In this document: one piece after another, positions 46,113-58,400 of the stretch
Position numbering within the stretch: position 1 is the first letter of the stretch
Layout of the letters: the number at the start of each line of letters is the position of its first letter
The notes under the pieces: model-generated
The model's database searches: none
What the model was told of the DNA's origin: nothing
The model's input: only the letters and a program-made list of their open reading frames with translations
Made by a program: the position numbers and the translations under genes
Source of the DNA: Trichoderma breve
Lineage: Eukaryota > Ascomycota > Sordariomycetes > Hypocreales > Hypocreaceae
DNA length: 64,000 bases
Reading direction: 5' to 3'
Assembly: GCF_028502605.1 (NCBI RefSeq)
Contig: NC_079234.1
Span: 3,100,001-3,164,000 of the forward strand

Positions 46113-47198
46113 ATGGGCGGCAAGATTGAGTGCTTCTTGGATCTCGGTGAGTCTTGCACGGTGCCTTTCCGGGGTTTCTGGCCTCGGTGTGTCCCGGATG
46201 GGGCGATGCTGTCATTTATCTTTTCTTTTCTTTTTTGATATTGTGTCTTTTTATGACTGACCAATGTATTCCCGCGATTAGCATCCTATTTCAGCTATAT
46301 CGCGTTCATAGACTTGGCGCAGAATCGAGATAAGCTGGCGGCCAATGGAGTCGAAATAGAGTATGTCATCCTACATGCTCCTTGTCATGGACACGGCGCA
46401 TGATTGTGTACAAGAAATCGTTATATTGGATCAAATACTCATCTTGTGTTCGCTAGGATACATCCTGTGCTGCTGGGTGGCATCAACCACCTCTCAGGTA
46501 TTCCTTAACTCGGATATCATTCAACAACATCACACCATGGTACTGACTGGCCATACAGGGAACCGTCCTCCGTGGACAAACGAGATCAAGGCAGCCTACC
46601 TAAAATATGACTCTCGCCGTGCCGCTGAGCGCGTCGGCCTTTTCGGTATCCAGGGTCCTCCGGACCTCATGGCTGTCTCCCATACCGTCTCGCCACTGCG
46701 TGCACTTCACTACATCAAGGCCAACTACCCAAAGGAAACATTCCTTGCCACCTTTGAGTCCTTATTTAAGGCCTTCTGGACGCCTCCCCACGTCAATCTC
46801 ATCCCGGAGGAGAACCTGCGCGCTGTGCTCCAGGGGGCGACAGAGAATCCTGGCAAGGGCAATGGCAAGAAGCTCTTCACTGAGGAGGAGGTGGAAAAGA
46901 TTTTGAAGGCCCGTGGTGGGATGAAAGACGTTCTCATGGCTACTACCCAGAGGGCTGTTGATCAGGGGGCCTTTGGCGCGCCTTGGATTTGGGTGACGAA
47001 TGCAAAGGGCGAGCAGGAGCCCTTTTTTGGTAGCGACCGGTGAGTGTTTATCAAAAATGTTTCCCTTTGCTTAAGAAGGGATGAGTGGCATCTAAAAGGG
47101 GGTTTATTATACTGACTGCATTCAGATTTCATCATATTTACAAGTTTTTGGACATTCCATTTCAAGATATTGCGGTGTTGACGCCGTCAAAGTTGTAG
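46113..47198 (+). CDS. kappa-class glutathione S-transferase with C-terminal SKL
   Basis: Five exons: 46113-46146, 46282-46360, 46457-46497, 46559-47039 and 47126-47198, giving 235 residues. The start MGGKIECFLDL leads to ASYFSYIAFIDL, which matches the DsbA/thioredoxin-like active-site region of GSTK, where Ser16 binds the glutathione thiol. HPVLLGGINHLSGNRPPW provides the loop and cis-Pro region. A helical insertion domain (about 80-175) follows. The end GAFGAPWIWVTN...EPFFGSDRFHHIYKFL is the classic GSTK/2-hydroxychromene-2-carboxylate isomerase signature. The last three residues are SKL, so peroxisomal import is expected; animal GSTK1 also occurs in peroxisomes and mitochondria. The enzyme conjugates or reduces small substrates with glutathione; the natural substrate is unknown. 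Confidence 0.95.
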
Positions 47199-47463
47199 CG
47201 AAGAAATGGTACTGGGCGACCGGAAGCGTAATAACTATGTTATATGATAATTAGATTGATGTTCATGTATAATCTGAGGCCTAATTTTTGAGATGTCATC
47301 CTCATTAGCCAGCTGTTTGTTGTCTCTGTTCTGGCATATCCACCCATGGCCTAACCTAAGTACAGCATGCAGGCAACTTTCACTGCGCTAAATTGGCAAC
47401 TAAACAACTTACACCATTTTTCACCACTTACTCATCCTCATATCAAACAACAACACAGCTGCA

Positions 47464-48224
47464 ATGGCATCGCCAGAACTCACCCTCATTGTGGCCGCCA
47501 CCCGCAGCATGGGCATAGGCTTCCAGGGCACGATGCCCTGGAAAGGCCTGAAAAGAGAAATGCAGTATTTTGCTCGCGTGACGACTCGAGTTCCGGCTTC
47601 TTCATCACAGGTATGATGAAAAAACTTGTTCCATCTCATATGAGGTTCATCTCAACAAACAACGTTGCTTTGACTGAAATTTAAATCTATTCTTTCCATA
47701 ATTCAAATACAAATAATCACGTACATATGAGCAACTTACTAACTAGACTCCAGACTTCCCAGAACGCAGTCATCATGGGCCGCAAAACCTGGGACTCTAT
47801 CCCCCCCAAATTCCGCCCTCTCAAGAACCGCCTCAACATCGTCATCACCCGCTCAGCGCCGGCCAACCCGCCCTCTCCCCCCGCAGGAGGCTCTGAGATC
47901 CGAGTGCCGTCCGTGGAGGCGGCGCTGCGGTACGCGCAAGAGGCGAATTCGAGCGGCGGGCGCATCTTCGTCATGGGCGGCGCGCAGATCTACGAGGCGG
48001 CGCTGAGGCATCCGGCTGCGAAGCGCGTGCTGCTGACGAGCATTGATGCTGAGTTTGAGTGCGATACGTTTTTCCCGCTGAACTTGACGGGGGAGGGGGT
48101 TGATGGGTGGAAGAAGAGGTCAAGAGAGGAGTTGCAGGAGTGGACGGGTGAAGAGGTTGAGGAGGGTGGACAGGAGGAGGCGGGCGTCAAGTATGAATTT
48201 CAGATGTGGGAGAGGAGTGAGTGA
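47464..48224 (+). CDS. dihydrofolate reductase
   Basis: Two exons, 47464-47610 and 47754-48224, give 205 residues. [20 protein letters not shown] contains the N-terminal strand. [15 protein letters not shown] supplies the Pro-Trp loop and the helix, although a Lys-Arg-Glu sequence occupies the place where the folate-binding acidic residue is expected, typical of fungal enzymes. [30 protein letters not shown] binds NADPH, and [15 protein letters not shown] is the second nucleotide-binding motif. DHFR regenerates tetrahydrofolate for thymidylate and purine synthesis in the cytosol. The intron is 143 nt. Two in-frame acceptors nine bases apart (CAG before 47754 and CAG before 47763) could give isoforms differing by three residues. 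It is the next gene after the kappa GST, same strand, 265 bp away. Confidence 0.95.
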
Positions 48225-48533
48225 GCGAGCATGAAGATGAGCGTGAGATTGGTTGTTTTTTCATCTATACATCAACAAAGTTCTATATACCAGGAGGTGG
48301 CGTGTCGGCCCTCCGCTTTATGCCAACACACTCGTACACTGCATTATTATATGCACCATCAAAGAAGAGGGACTCATCGTCTTAAGCCTCCGTCGTCTTC
48401 TTTTCGTTTTTTCTTGCCCACGCCACCGTTTTCGCCCTTGACACTATACATATATTTTACAGGTCCCATAGTCGCCAGTTTTCTTTTGGTCGTCATCATC
48501 ATTGTCGCTTTGATCTCCTCCCGTCTTATTGAT
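48225..48533. other. convergent 3' region between DHFR and the CBP3 gene
   Basis: About 310 bp holding two 3' ends. No other feature was seen. Confidence 0.6.
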
Positions 48534-49509
48534 TCAAGCAGCCTTGGCCACCTCGGGTGTAGGCTTTACTTCTTGGCTCTCCTGCACGGCATCCTTGCCA
48601 GTCTCCTTCTTGAACGGCTCCTCCAGCCTCGTCCAAAACACATCAACCGGCCTGGCTAGCACTTCCAGCGCCCTATTGGGCATGGCCATGTCCGAAGCGC
48701 TCTCCAGCGACACAAGGCCCGATCTCATCCATCCAACAATGGCCACCAGCGCTCGGGGGTCGACCTCGGGGTCGCCCTTGAACAGATTCCTCCACACGGC
48801 GCTCGCCAACACGGCGTCGCCCTTGATGAGACCCTCATCGTATGCAAGCAGGAGACCTCGCCACTGGACAAATATGTCCTTGAGGTAGCGCTGTCGGAGG
48901 GCGCTGGATGTGATGTTGTGGTCAATGTGCATCTTCTTCTCGCACTCGAAGAAGAAGTGGTCGATGAGCTGCTGCTGCCAGTTTCGGTATGCGTCTCGCT
49001 CGAGGCATCGTATGCGGGCGTTGATGAGGTAGAGGTGCAACATGGTGACGTGCGACCAAGTGCTAAAGGTGGGCGGCAGTTTGAAAGCTGCAGTCCGTTA
49101 GCAATTGTGATGTTTTATTTTGGACTGAAGTCGACATACTGTTGTGCCAGATGTTCCCCTCCTCTAGAGCCTGGCCAATTTCCTCGCCATCATCCAATCT
49201 CTCTACCTGATCATTCTTGCGCTGCTCCTCAGTGATGCGATAATCAGCTGTTTTGGCACATGCCTTGAACAGTCTCTCCGAAGCGCCCAACACTCGGTAC
49301 GACTCCCCAATCGAGCTTCCAAGACCTCCCAACAGCTTCCTAGAGTTAGAGCTGCTGAAGCTCCGGGACAGCGGCGACGATCGGACGGGCGCATTGGCAT
49401 GAAGCAGCGGCAAAAAAACCGATTTGGCGGCCGAAGACCGGGATACTGATGTGCGAGATGCGATCCGGAGCAGGGACCGGGCCTGTGATCTGCAGCTTTC
49501 GCAGGCCAT
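48534..49509 (-). CDS. CBP3: ubiquinol-cytochrome c chaperone (CBP3/UQCC1), mitochondrial
   Basis: Two exons, 49140-49509 and 48534-49087, give 307 residues. The first ~60 residues are rich in Arg and Ser with almost no acidic residues (e.g. RSLLRIASRTSVSRSSAAKS), a typical mitochondrial presequence. The conserved chaperone domain (PF03981) spans about 120-280, with FKLPPTFSTWSHVTMLHLYL, the motif HFFFECEKKM, RQRYLKDIFVQWRGLLLAYDEGL and SAVWRNLF. In yeast Cbp3 with Cbp6 binds newly made cytochrome b at the mitoribosome and hands it to complex III assembly. The C-terminus (EEPFKKETGKDAVQESQE) is poorly conserved in type. It neighbours another mitochondrial gene, the CEM1-type synthase, on the same strand. 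Confidence 0.94.
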
Positions 49510-49950
49510 TGTGAATAAAGAAAAAGAAGATAAAAAAGATTAAAGATTGAGAAAAAGATTATGAATTATGGTGAGCGCTTTGGGAGGGATCGAATGGCCA
49601 TGAGGGAGAGGGACGTTGGGCGGGCGAGCTATATTGGATGGATTTTTTTTTCTGAACATGGCCCGGCAGGCTTTCCATGACGCGGTGGATTTCCCTTGTG
49701 CGAAGAAATTAGCTAGACGATCGGATGGTTGGTGGCGGCTGAAGTTCGGCTGGCGGTTTGTATGCGTTTTCGATGGAGGGGCAGATTCCGCAGAGTCCAA
49801 TAGTAGAGGAGGGGTTGAGAATCAATGATTTGATGTTTGATATAAGATGATTCTTCATTTTTTTTTAGTTGAGAATATCGGAGAATGTCATGTTATTTAG
49901 TTCTACATTGATGTTTATATATAATGTACAAGTATCTTATTCTTACAAGC
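49510..49950. other. intergenic region between CBP3 and CEM1
   Basis: Promoter and leader of CBP3 (minus strand) and the 3' flank of CEM1. An upstream frame on the minus strand (49540-49800) is C/T-skewed leader-like sequence. No separate gene is supported. Confidence 0.55.
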
Positions 49951-51394
49951 TTACTCAAACTTGGTAAACACAAGCGTGCTGTTGGTTCCCCCAAATCCAA
50001 AGCTATTGCTCATTGCAACCTTGACTTCCTTCTCCTGGGATGTGCAGGGGACAAGGTTGAAGTTGACGTCTACATTCGGCCGCTCCAGATTCAAAGTAGC
50101 CGGCACAACTCCCTGTTTAGTTGGTTGTTAGTATCTGACACAGTAGAGCTCCTTGCATGTACGAGTGGAATGAAGATGGGGACTTGGACTCACCTCATGA
50201 ATTGCCAGGATGCAGAAGAGGGCTTCGATTGCTCCAGCTGCACCTAGCAAATGCCCTATTGCGCCCTTGGTACTGCTTACGGTGACTTCAGATTCGGATG
50301 AAACGCCTTCGTCACCCATCATGATCCGTTTAATAGCGGCAGCTTCGGCCGAGTCTCCCACCTGCGTGCTCGTAGCGTGTGCATTCACGTAGTCGACTTG
50401 AGATGGCTTGACGCCCGCGCTCTTCAAGGCCTTTTTCATCGCCAGATATGCTCCATGTCCATCTTCTCGGGGCGCCGTCATGTGGTATGCATCACCACTG
50501 CAGCCGTACCCGCTCACTTCGGCATAAATCTTGGCTCCCCTGGCCTTTGCATACTCAAGCTCCTCGAGGACGCACACTGCTGCTCCCTCAGCAAGGACAA
50601 AGCCATTCCGATCGGCATCAAAAGGGCGGCATGCCGCCTGCGGCCTATCGTTGTACGCTGTGGCCAGGGATCTTGCCCTGCCGAAGCCGGCAAAAGTGAG
50701 AGGGTGGATGCAGGACTCTGATCCTCCAGCAACCATGACATCGGCATCTCCCAGTGCGATGAACCGAGCTGCATCCCCAATAGAATGCGCGCCGGTAGTG
50801 CAAGCCGTCGTTGCGGCATGGTTTGGGCCTTGGAATCCGTGCCTCATGGCAATGTGCCCCGCCGCCATGTTGATGAGGAGTTTGGGCACAAAAAGCGGCG
50901 ATACTTTCTTATATCCCTGTTGTAGACATTGCGTCAGTTAATAAGTACTATAGATAGGCATAGATTGCGTTTGGTGGGCTTACATCTCTACCGTGAGACA
51001 GACTCGTGTCATACATCTCTTCCAGGTTCCCAATACCGCTCCCAAGACACACTCCCGTAGCCTCTTGGTCCTCAACTCGTGATGCCTCCCACCCAGCATC
51101 CTTCAAAGCCATGTCGCTAGCTGCAATCGCATACTGCGTAAAAGCCGACATGCGTCGCTGCTCCGGGGCACTCAGCCAGTCATCGGCCTTCCACAAGCCG
51201 TCAGCCTTCCCGCCAGGCCCTTGAGGAACGACGCCGGCAACGGTACATGTCAGCTCTCGCCATCGTTGTCGAGGTTCTCGATCCGCAACGCTGACGATGC
51301 CAGACTCGCCAGCAATGAGACGAGCCCATGTCCGTTGGATGCCGAGCCCGAGAGGCGTGATGGCGCCGAGGCCAGTCACGACAACTCGCCGCAT
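49951..51394 (-). CDS. CEM1: beta-ketoacyl-ACP synthase, mitochondrial type (CEM1/KAS II)
   Basis: Three exons, 50984-51394, 50194-50916 and 49951-50112, give 431 residues, the usual length of a FabF-type enzyme. [18 protein letters not shown] is the KAS N-terminal strand. The catalytic triad is C176 ([10 protein letters not shown]), H317 ([12 protein letters not shown]) and H359 ([13 protein letters not shown]). The C-terminus [14 protein letters not shown] is the KAS signature. CEM1 elongates acyl-ACP in mitochondrial type II fatty-acid synthesis, which feeds octanoyl-ACP to lipoic-acid formation. There is no classical presequence: an in-frame stop lies shortly upstream of the ATG. Yeast Cem1 likewise starts close to the fold. 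Confidence 0.95.
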
Positions 51395-52117
51395 GTTTTT
51401 TATGATTCCATATCAGGATCTAGACGGAATTGGGGGTTGTGAGCAGTTGTTTGAAAATGATTTTACTTTGGCGGCGTTTTGCTAGATCTGATGAGAAATG
51501 CTTAAATTCGAGATGAGTGAGATGACTTATCCAGAGCACATGTAAATGTTTGTGGAAATAGCCCGACCCGGTTTAGCAGCGTATTGTCAGTTAGTGCGGG
51601 TCCAAATACACTAAACCTCTTTTTGCAGTTACGCAGCTGCTCACCGTCTAAGGCGCTCTTGCTACTTGTCTCCTCTGTCTCAGTCTCAGACATTCATCCT
51701 TCTCAACACAAGGAAATAATCATCTCAATTGCTTCAATAGAAAGCCCATCTACTGGAAATATCATGTGGAAATTATTTATTCAGCAATAGCCTCAACGAG
51801 CTTACCGAAATACCCGGGAGCCTGCTGGACATAGCTTCAGGCGCTTGTTCTATTGTCGCGTGGCCACTTATCGGAGTGAGCTTAGCCTTGATAACGCCTC
51901 AGAACCAACACGACAATATTCATTCCACTTCATTCAAGATGGATGCTCCGAATTGAAATCAGAGGGAAGAGAGAGAAAGAGAGAGAATTTATGCTATACA
52001 GGCTTATTTTCTTACCGCGTCGCTCTCCTCAGCTGACCTAACCCACTAATGATCTCCCCCTCTCAGGCGCTCCTTGAGATACATATACTTCAACCAGCGC
52101 CTTGAATAGAGGCGACC
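51395..52117. other. divergent region between CEM1 and the OPT transporter
   Basis: Promoters of the two genes. A GA-rich stretch (51961-51990) sits on the transporter side. No coding sequence is supported. Confidence 0.55.
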
Positions 52118-55026
52118 ATGGATAACATGGCTGAGACGAGTGGACGTGAGAGCGAATCCGGGCTTCATCCTCGGCATTCTCTTTCAGGTCCAACTACCGG
52201 ACTCATGGAGAACCTACGGGAAAACATCTCCAAGTGGCCTGATTCAGGCGCCCGGAATGATGCTGACGACGATGATCAAGGCTCCGAGTATGAGCTCCTC
52301 ATGGACCCAAACTTGCCAGAGGATCATGAGTCCCGTCGCCATGCACATCATGAAGACGGCTTATCCGATGACGGGTCTAAGAAAGCTGAGGATGAGGACG
52401 ACGAGGAGAATTCCCCATATCCAGAGGTTCGCGCCGCTGTCCACAATTACGACGAAGATGTGCCATGCAATACAGTCCGTGCGTGGACAATTGGACTGTC
52501 TCTTGTCATTCTCGGAGCATCAATGAACACCATCTTTTCGCTGCGCCGGCCGGCGATTTCCATCGGGGCTCTAGTCGCTCAGATCATTGCCTGGCCCATC
52601 GGTCATGGATGGGCAAGATTTGTCCCGGAACGAGAGTTCAACATATTTGGCCTCAAGTGGCAGCTGAACCCGGGCCCATTTAACATGAAGGAGCATGCAA
52701 TCATCGGAGTAATGGCGTCTGTATCGTTTTCTGTTGCCTATTCAACAGATATTATCCTGGCGCAGCTGGTTTTCTATAAGCAGAATTTCGGATTGCTCTT
52801 CCAGATCTTGCTCACCGTTTCCACGCAGTCGTTGGGATACGGAATTGCTGGCGTTATGCGCAAATACCTAGGTTTGATACCTACACTTTCCTTGATGCGA
52901 ATCCTCTTACATGGCAGCTAACTGTTTGATCGTAGTGTATCCTGCGTCGATGATATGGCCTGGAAACCTAGCTTCCGTGGCCATGATGAATGCCATGTAT
53001 GACGAGGGTGATGACATTGACCCAACAGTCCTCGGCGGCAGACTACCTAGGTATACATGGTTTGGCCTCATTACTGCAGCATCCTTTGCATACTACTTCA
53101 TCCCCGGCTTTTTTGCCCAGTTCTTGAGCGTCTTTGCTTTTGCAACCTGGATGGCGCCGCAAAACCCAGTCATCAATCAGCTATTCGGTGGAAACACTGG
53201 CTTGTCCATTATACCCATTACCTTTGACTGGAGCCAGGTGACAGGCTACATTGGATCTCCTCTTGTTACGCCTTGGTGAGTGACACCAGCCCATCCAACT
53301 GGCTGCATTGCTGTTGATAGTAACAGCAACATAGGCACGCGATTGCCAATACCTTGATCAGCGTTGTCATATTCTATTCAGGTCTGACGATTCTACTCCA
53401 CTACTCTGGGACATGGTATGCCCAGTTCCTACCCATCAACGATGCCAGCATCTACGACAACACGGGAGCAAGGTACAACATTAGTCGGGTTGTGAATCCA
53501 GACATGACTCTGAATGAGGAAGCCTACCATAAATATTCACCCTTGTTCATCAGGTCAGTTCCAGTCTGCTCCAGAGTAGTCTCACCTCATAGCTCATGGC
53601 TCAATAGCACCACATTTGCCATCTCATATGGCCTGTCTTTCGCCGCCATCTCCTCACTCGTCGTATATACGTATCTGCACCACGGCAAGTACATTTGGAA
53701 GCAGTACATGAACAGCACCACGGAAAAGCCGGACATTCACATGAAACTGATGAGAAAGTACAAAGAGGCACCAACCTGGTGGTACCTCTCTCTCTTCTGC
53801 ATTGTCAGTTGCTCCCACCCTCTCCCAATTTCCCAGCAGCACAGGCAACCATCATCTTCGGCACCCGCTGACATCATCGTACGTGATGTAGATGCTGGCA
53901 TTGGGCTTCTATACAGTGCTCGCGTACCCAACCAATTTAACTTGGTGGGCCTTTTTACTGGCCGTCATGATTTCGTTCGGCTTCTCTTTGCCAATCGGTA
54001 TCATCCAGGCCGTGACGAATAATCAGATTGGCTTGAATGTGCTCACGGAGTTTGTCTACGGCTACATCCAGCCGGGACGGCCTCTAGCGCTCATGCTGTA
54101 TGTTTTATCCCGCGTTTTATGCAACCCTGACAAATACGAAAAGATACTTTGCCGTTAACCATGATTATGTACATGATTAGTTTCAAAACGTTTGGATACA
54201 TCACGATGTAAGTGCATGCCATGCAACAATGAACGCCCTTCATAGGCAGTCTTCTTACCACGCCCCGAAACAGGTCCCAAGCACTGAATTTCGTGTCAGA
54301 TCTTAAATTCGGCCATTACATGAAAATCCCTCCCAGGACCATGTTCATGGCCCAGGTCGTCGCCACGACTTATTCATGCGTCATCCAAGTCTTGGTCCTT
54401 AACTTGGCACTCAACAGCATCGAAAATGTATGCGACGATCAGCAAGAGGACCACTTCACATGCCCAGGTGGAAGAGTATTCTATTCTGGTAAGAATACCC
54501 CTCCTCGCCTGAAATTTACCATGCTCATAATTTCCTAGCCTCTGTTATCTGGGGCCTCATTGGCCCAGGCCGAATGTTCTCCCCGGGCCAAATCTACTCC
54601 GGCCTCTTCATCTTCTTCATCCTCGGCGCAATCACCCCAATCATCATCTACTTCGCCGTTAAGAAATACCCAAAATCCCCCGTGAGATACCTCATCGCGC
54701 CGCTCCTCTTCGGAGGGCCTGGCTCCATCCCGCCCGCCACCCCTCTCAATTACTTCTCCTGGGGCATCGTGGGCTTCGTCTTCCAGTTCTGGATCAAGAA
54801 GCGCTACTTCCGGTGGTGGAGCCGCTTGAACTTTTTGACGTCGTCTGGCTTGGATTTGGGTCTGGCGTTGGCGACACTCTTCATATTTTTCGCGTTTACT
54901 TTGAATGGGATTGATCCGCCAAAGTGGTGGGGGAATACTGTTGTTGACTCGACGATGGATTCCAAGGGTACGGCTATAAGAGCGCATGTTGCAGCGGGAG
55001 AGCATTTTGGCCCAAGTTCATGGTGA
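52118..55026 (+). CDS. oligopeptide transporter, OPT family
   Basis: Eight exons (52118-52871, 52936-53275, 53335-53553, 53608-53803, 53892-54097, 54181-54207, 54274-54488, 54539-55026) join in phase to 814 residues. The first ~110 residues are acidic and cytosolic. About 14-16 hydrophobic segments follow. The OPT signatures are present: NPGPFNMKEH (N184-H193), the first-half loops YPASMIWPGNLASVAM and KIPPRTMFMAQVVAT, and NYFSWGIVGFVFQFWIKKRYFRWW near the C-terminus. OPT proteins are proton-coupled plasma-membrane importers of tetra-/pentapeptides and glutathione-like compounds. The first donor is GTTTGA, and exon 6 is a microexon of 27 nt. It converges with a Zn2Cys6 regulator gene 434 bp downstream. 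Confidence 0.94.
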
Positions 55027-55460
55027 AGACGGACCAAAAAGTTGTTGGAGGGTTGATAGCTGGCTTTCCATAGAATTTTATAGTTTTGGGCAGTTTTCAC
55101 GACAAATGTCTTTCCATCAAGAAAGAGACCAACATGGAGTGAACTGCTATATAGATTCGAATTTTCTTGAATATAGTCATGAAGATATAAACAAAGGGAA
55201 GAATAAATAAAACGAATGTGAAAAAAAAAAAAAAAAATATAAAATATAAAAAATTTATAAAAAAAAAAAAACCTTTCCCCTTACTCTTCTTCCCTATATC
55301 CTCAAGTAGGATAATCCTTCGCCGTCATGATGATGTTGAGATAAAATAAAGGTTTTCAAACTATTTTTTTTTCTTTGCCGACCAACACCCTCTAGTAAAA
55401 ATATTGTCTTCCCCTTCTTCAAACTTACTCTCAACGCCCGTTTCTAAGCCTCCAAGTAGC
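55027..55460. other. convergent 3' region with A-rich tract
   Basis: Separates the transporter and the regulator. Very A/T-rich in its middle. Confidence 0.6.
55221..55271. repeat. poly-A/AT-rich low-complexity tract
   Basis: About 51 bases made almost only of A, with a few T (A17, TATAAAATATAAAA, A13). It lies between two converging 3' ends. No target-site duplication or element body beside it suggests a retroposon. Confidence 0.8.
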
Positions 55461-58400
55461 TCACTTCTCATCGACGTACAAATAATGTCCGCCAAAGTGA
55501 GCTCTCTCCGCCTCCCGACTCGCACTCGACGACACGCCAGGAGTAGAATAACCCCTAAAGCCGCCGCCGCTACTACCGTGGTGAGCCTGGAAAGCAGCTT
55601 GCTCCCCGTGAGACATCATCGCGGAGCCATAGTCGTGCGTGTAAACTTTGGTTTCCTCCGAATCCATGGGCGACTGATATTCAGCAGGGCTGATTTGATC
55701 GAACTCTTCAAACTCTTGTTCGATTCCCATGCGGTCTGGCTTCGCGAGCGTGAGATCTGCTCGCCGATACATTGAGCGAGGGGCGTTTGAGCGTCTCGGC
55801 ACAGCCGGGCTGGTGGTAGTAGAAGAAGGCATTCCACGCTCTCCTCTCATCACGAGGGGACCCATGCTCTGAATATGAATGCTCGATTGCCGAGCATCCG
55901 TCTCGATGTGATGGTAGTATTCCATAGCATCGGACGAAGATCCACCACCGATAGGGGTAGAGGGTTGATGGTGATGGTGGTGATTGCGACGGGCAGTGAG
56001 GCTCTGTCTTCTCGTGTGCAAAACCTCCTCAGGATCACCGATGTGGCACTCTGGTAGGGCGGGCTCAGATTGCTCGTTTGGTACCGAGGACTTCAAGTGC
56101 TTCTCCACGTCTGCCAAGAATGACTTTAGAATGTAGAGCATTCTTTGAGCTTGAACGTCTACGACGGCGCAGTACTCCATGATGTTGATTGCGCTCCTCA
56201 TGGAGTCTGGGTATTGCTCGTTTTCATATAGTCCAGCAAACTCATTACTCAAGATAATCAGCGCCGCCGCAAAAAGGTAATATCTGCAAACGTGATTAGC
56301 AAATCGTCTTGGGGGGATTCCGGCCAATACACTTACAAGATAAATGGGTTGCGTCGCGGCAAATACTTTGCCTCAAACGCCGCCTGAATGAGCGTCACTG
56401 AGTGAGTCGACGCCGCCACGCAAGCCTGAGAAAACTTCTCTGATCTCGTAAATGTTCGATGGAAGGGCTCCACATCATTTGAGATCGTCGGCCGCGTCTT
56501 CACCAAAAGATCAATAAAAAACGGCCTGCTTAGGAGAAGAATTGAGTGGTAATGAAGGAGCTGCACATGCAAGATGGGGATCCCCGTTTCCGCCGGCGCC
56601 TTGCCGTGGAGGAGATCGTGCGCTGCCAGGGACGGATCACCGTTAAAAGCCCATAACTGGCAGTCGTCGACAATCTCCTGAGCCAACTTGGTTGAAATCT
56701 TTCGTTCCGAGTAAACCTTCTTCAGCATTGTGCCGATAGACTTGGAAATCCGCACAGAGGCGTCAAGGTTAACAGTTCTAATAACTTCTTCTTGTTGGGC
56801 TGCTGCTGGCGAATGTAACGCATCACTTGAGCAGTCTTCCTCGCATATCGCAGCAGGACGCCCGAGAGCTGTAGCAAGAAATCTGTCTAGAACAAATAAA
56901 CTTCTCCAGAGGTTCCGCCTTGCGGATTCATCGTCAAACTTCATCATTGTGTCCCGGATGCGATGCAAACCCAGGGAATACGCAGAGCGAACAGCCATCC
57001 CTAAGGCTCATGTTAGGATCGAAAAGGAGAAAGAAAAGGAAAAAAAAAATGAGGTTGGAGGAGAAATCTACTAACCGCAATATGCGTATGCTGCGTTGCG
57101 CTTCGATACAATCAACATGTAAAACGCCATCAGTGTCCAGGCCTGAATTGTCCATAAATCTGCATGTTCAGCCACATTCAGAGGATCACTAAGACACTTG
57201 GCAGCCCGAAACAGGGTTTCTGCCCGTCCTTCGGGCCCTTCTGGGAAACTCTTCATCATCAGCTCCTCAGGGCTGTTGGGGCCTGGTGTTGCAAGAACAA
57301 AACCAATTGCCAAAGTCAGATAAACCAAACAAAGTGTCGAAGAATTGACCTCCATTGGGGTTGAATAACATGCATCTAGATACTGATAAAAAGTTGCTCG
57401 ATCAAACAGTTCTATGAGAGCATTGGTCTGTAGCGGGATTAGCCAATTGGCCGTAATGCGATGGGGAGTAAAGTAGGGATGTTTTGCCAGCACATACATT
57501 AACAAAATAAGATTGAGCCAAGAAATTCGATACATCTCTATTGGGCAGCATATACTGAATCATGGAACTCGAAGATGTTGCTGTAGCGGGCTCCAAGATG
57601 TGGTGTCGGCTGGGATCATCTGTAAACGCAGACGACCCAGTCGTGTTAAAAACAATCATACGGATTAACTGCAGATACGAAAGGGTGGACGAGTCCCCGA
57701 TATAAACTGCAATTGATTGAGATCAGCCAACGGTCCAGTAATTTGACTAAGGAAATAAAAAAAAAAAAGTCTACTTACGGAGCCGTTTCATGGGGTCCTG
57801 CAGCATTCTAATTTGACCAATAACTTCGGCCTCTTCGTCCGATTCCGACGCTGTACTCTGGCGGACGCTTTCATCCCCCTCGCTGACGGAAGAAACCTCA
57901 TAGACATTGCGAGAATATTTTTCCTTGCCCTGGCTTCTCCTTTTCGCCTGTCGCGCCGCCTTGGCTTGCTTGGATGCTCTCTTCGGGGGCGTCTCGAGCG
58001 TGGCTTCGCGGGCAGGAGTTGCGCCGACGGCATCGACAGAGTCAGAGGCGTTGCTTTGTCCTGTCGGAGAGGTCGTATGGACTGCCATGAGTTTGGCAGG
58101 GCCTCGACCGTCCGTGTAGTCGCATATCAAGTTTCTCTTGATACACGTGTTGCACGGGTGAAGGCCATTACACTTGGAAGCAAAAGTCAGCTCATGCAGC
58201 GTACATAACCGAGACGACGAGAGTAGCATGCGAGACTCTTAGCGAAGGCGTTTTCCATGCAGCTTGCTTTTTGTATGATACACCGCGGACGGCCTGGTTT
58301 CTCCAAAGGGGCAATGCGTCCGCTTGCCAACACACTTATGCCGGTCAAGCCATGTTAAAGCCGGGCGCTGGTTGAATGTAGAAGATCTGTCACATTGCAC

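Noticed and set aside
55221..55271. Poly-A tract as the tail of a LINE/SINE insertion
   Set aside because: No element body or target-site duplication is seen beside it; it lies between two converging 3' ends.
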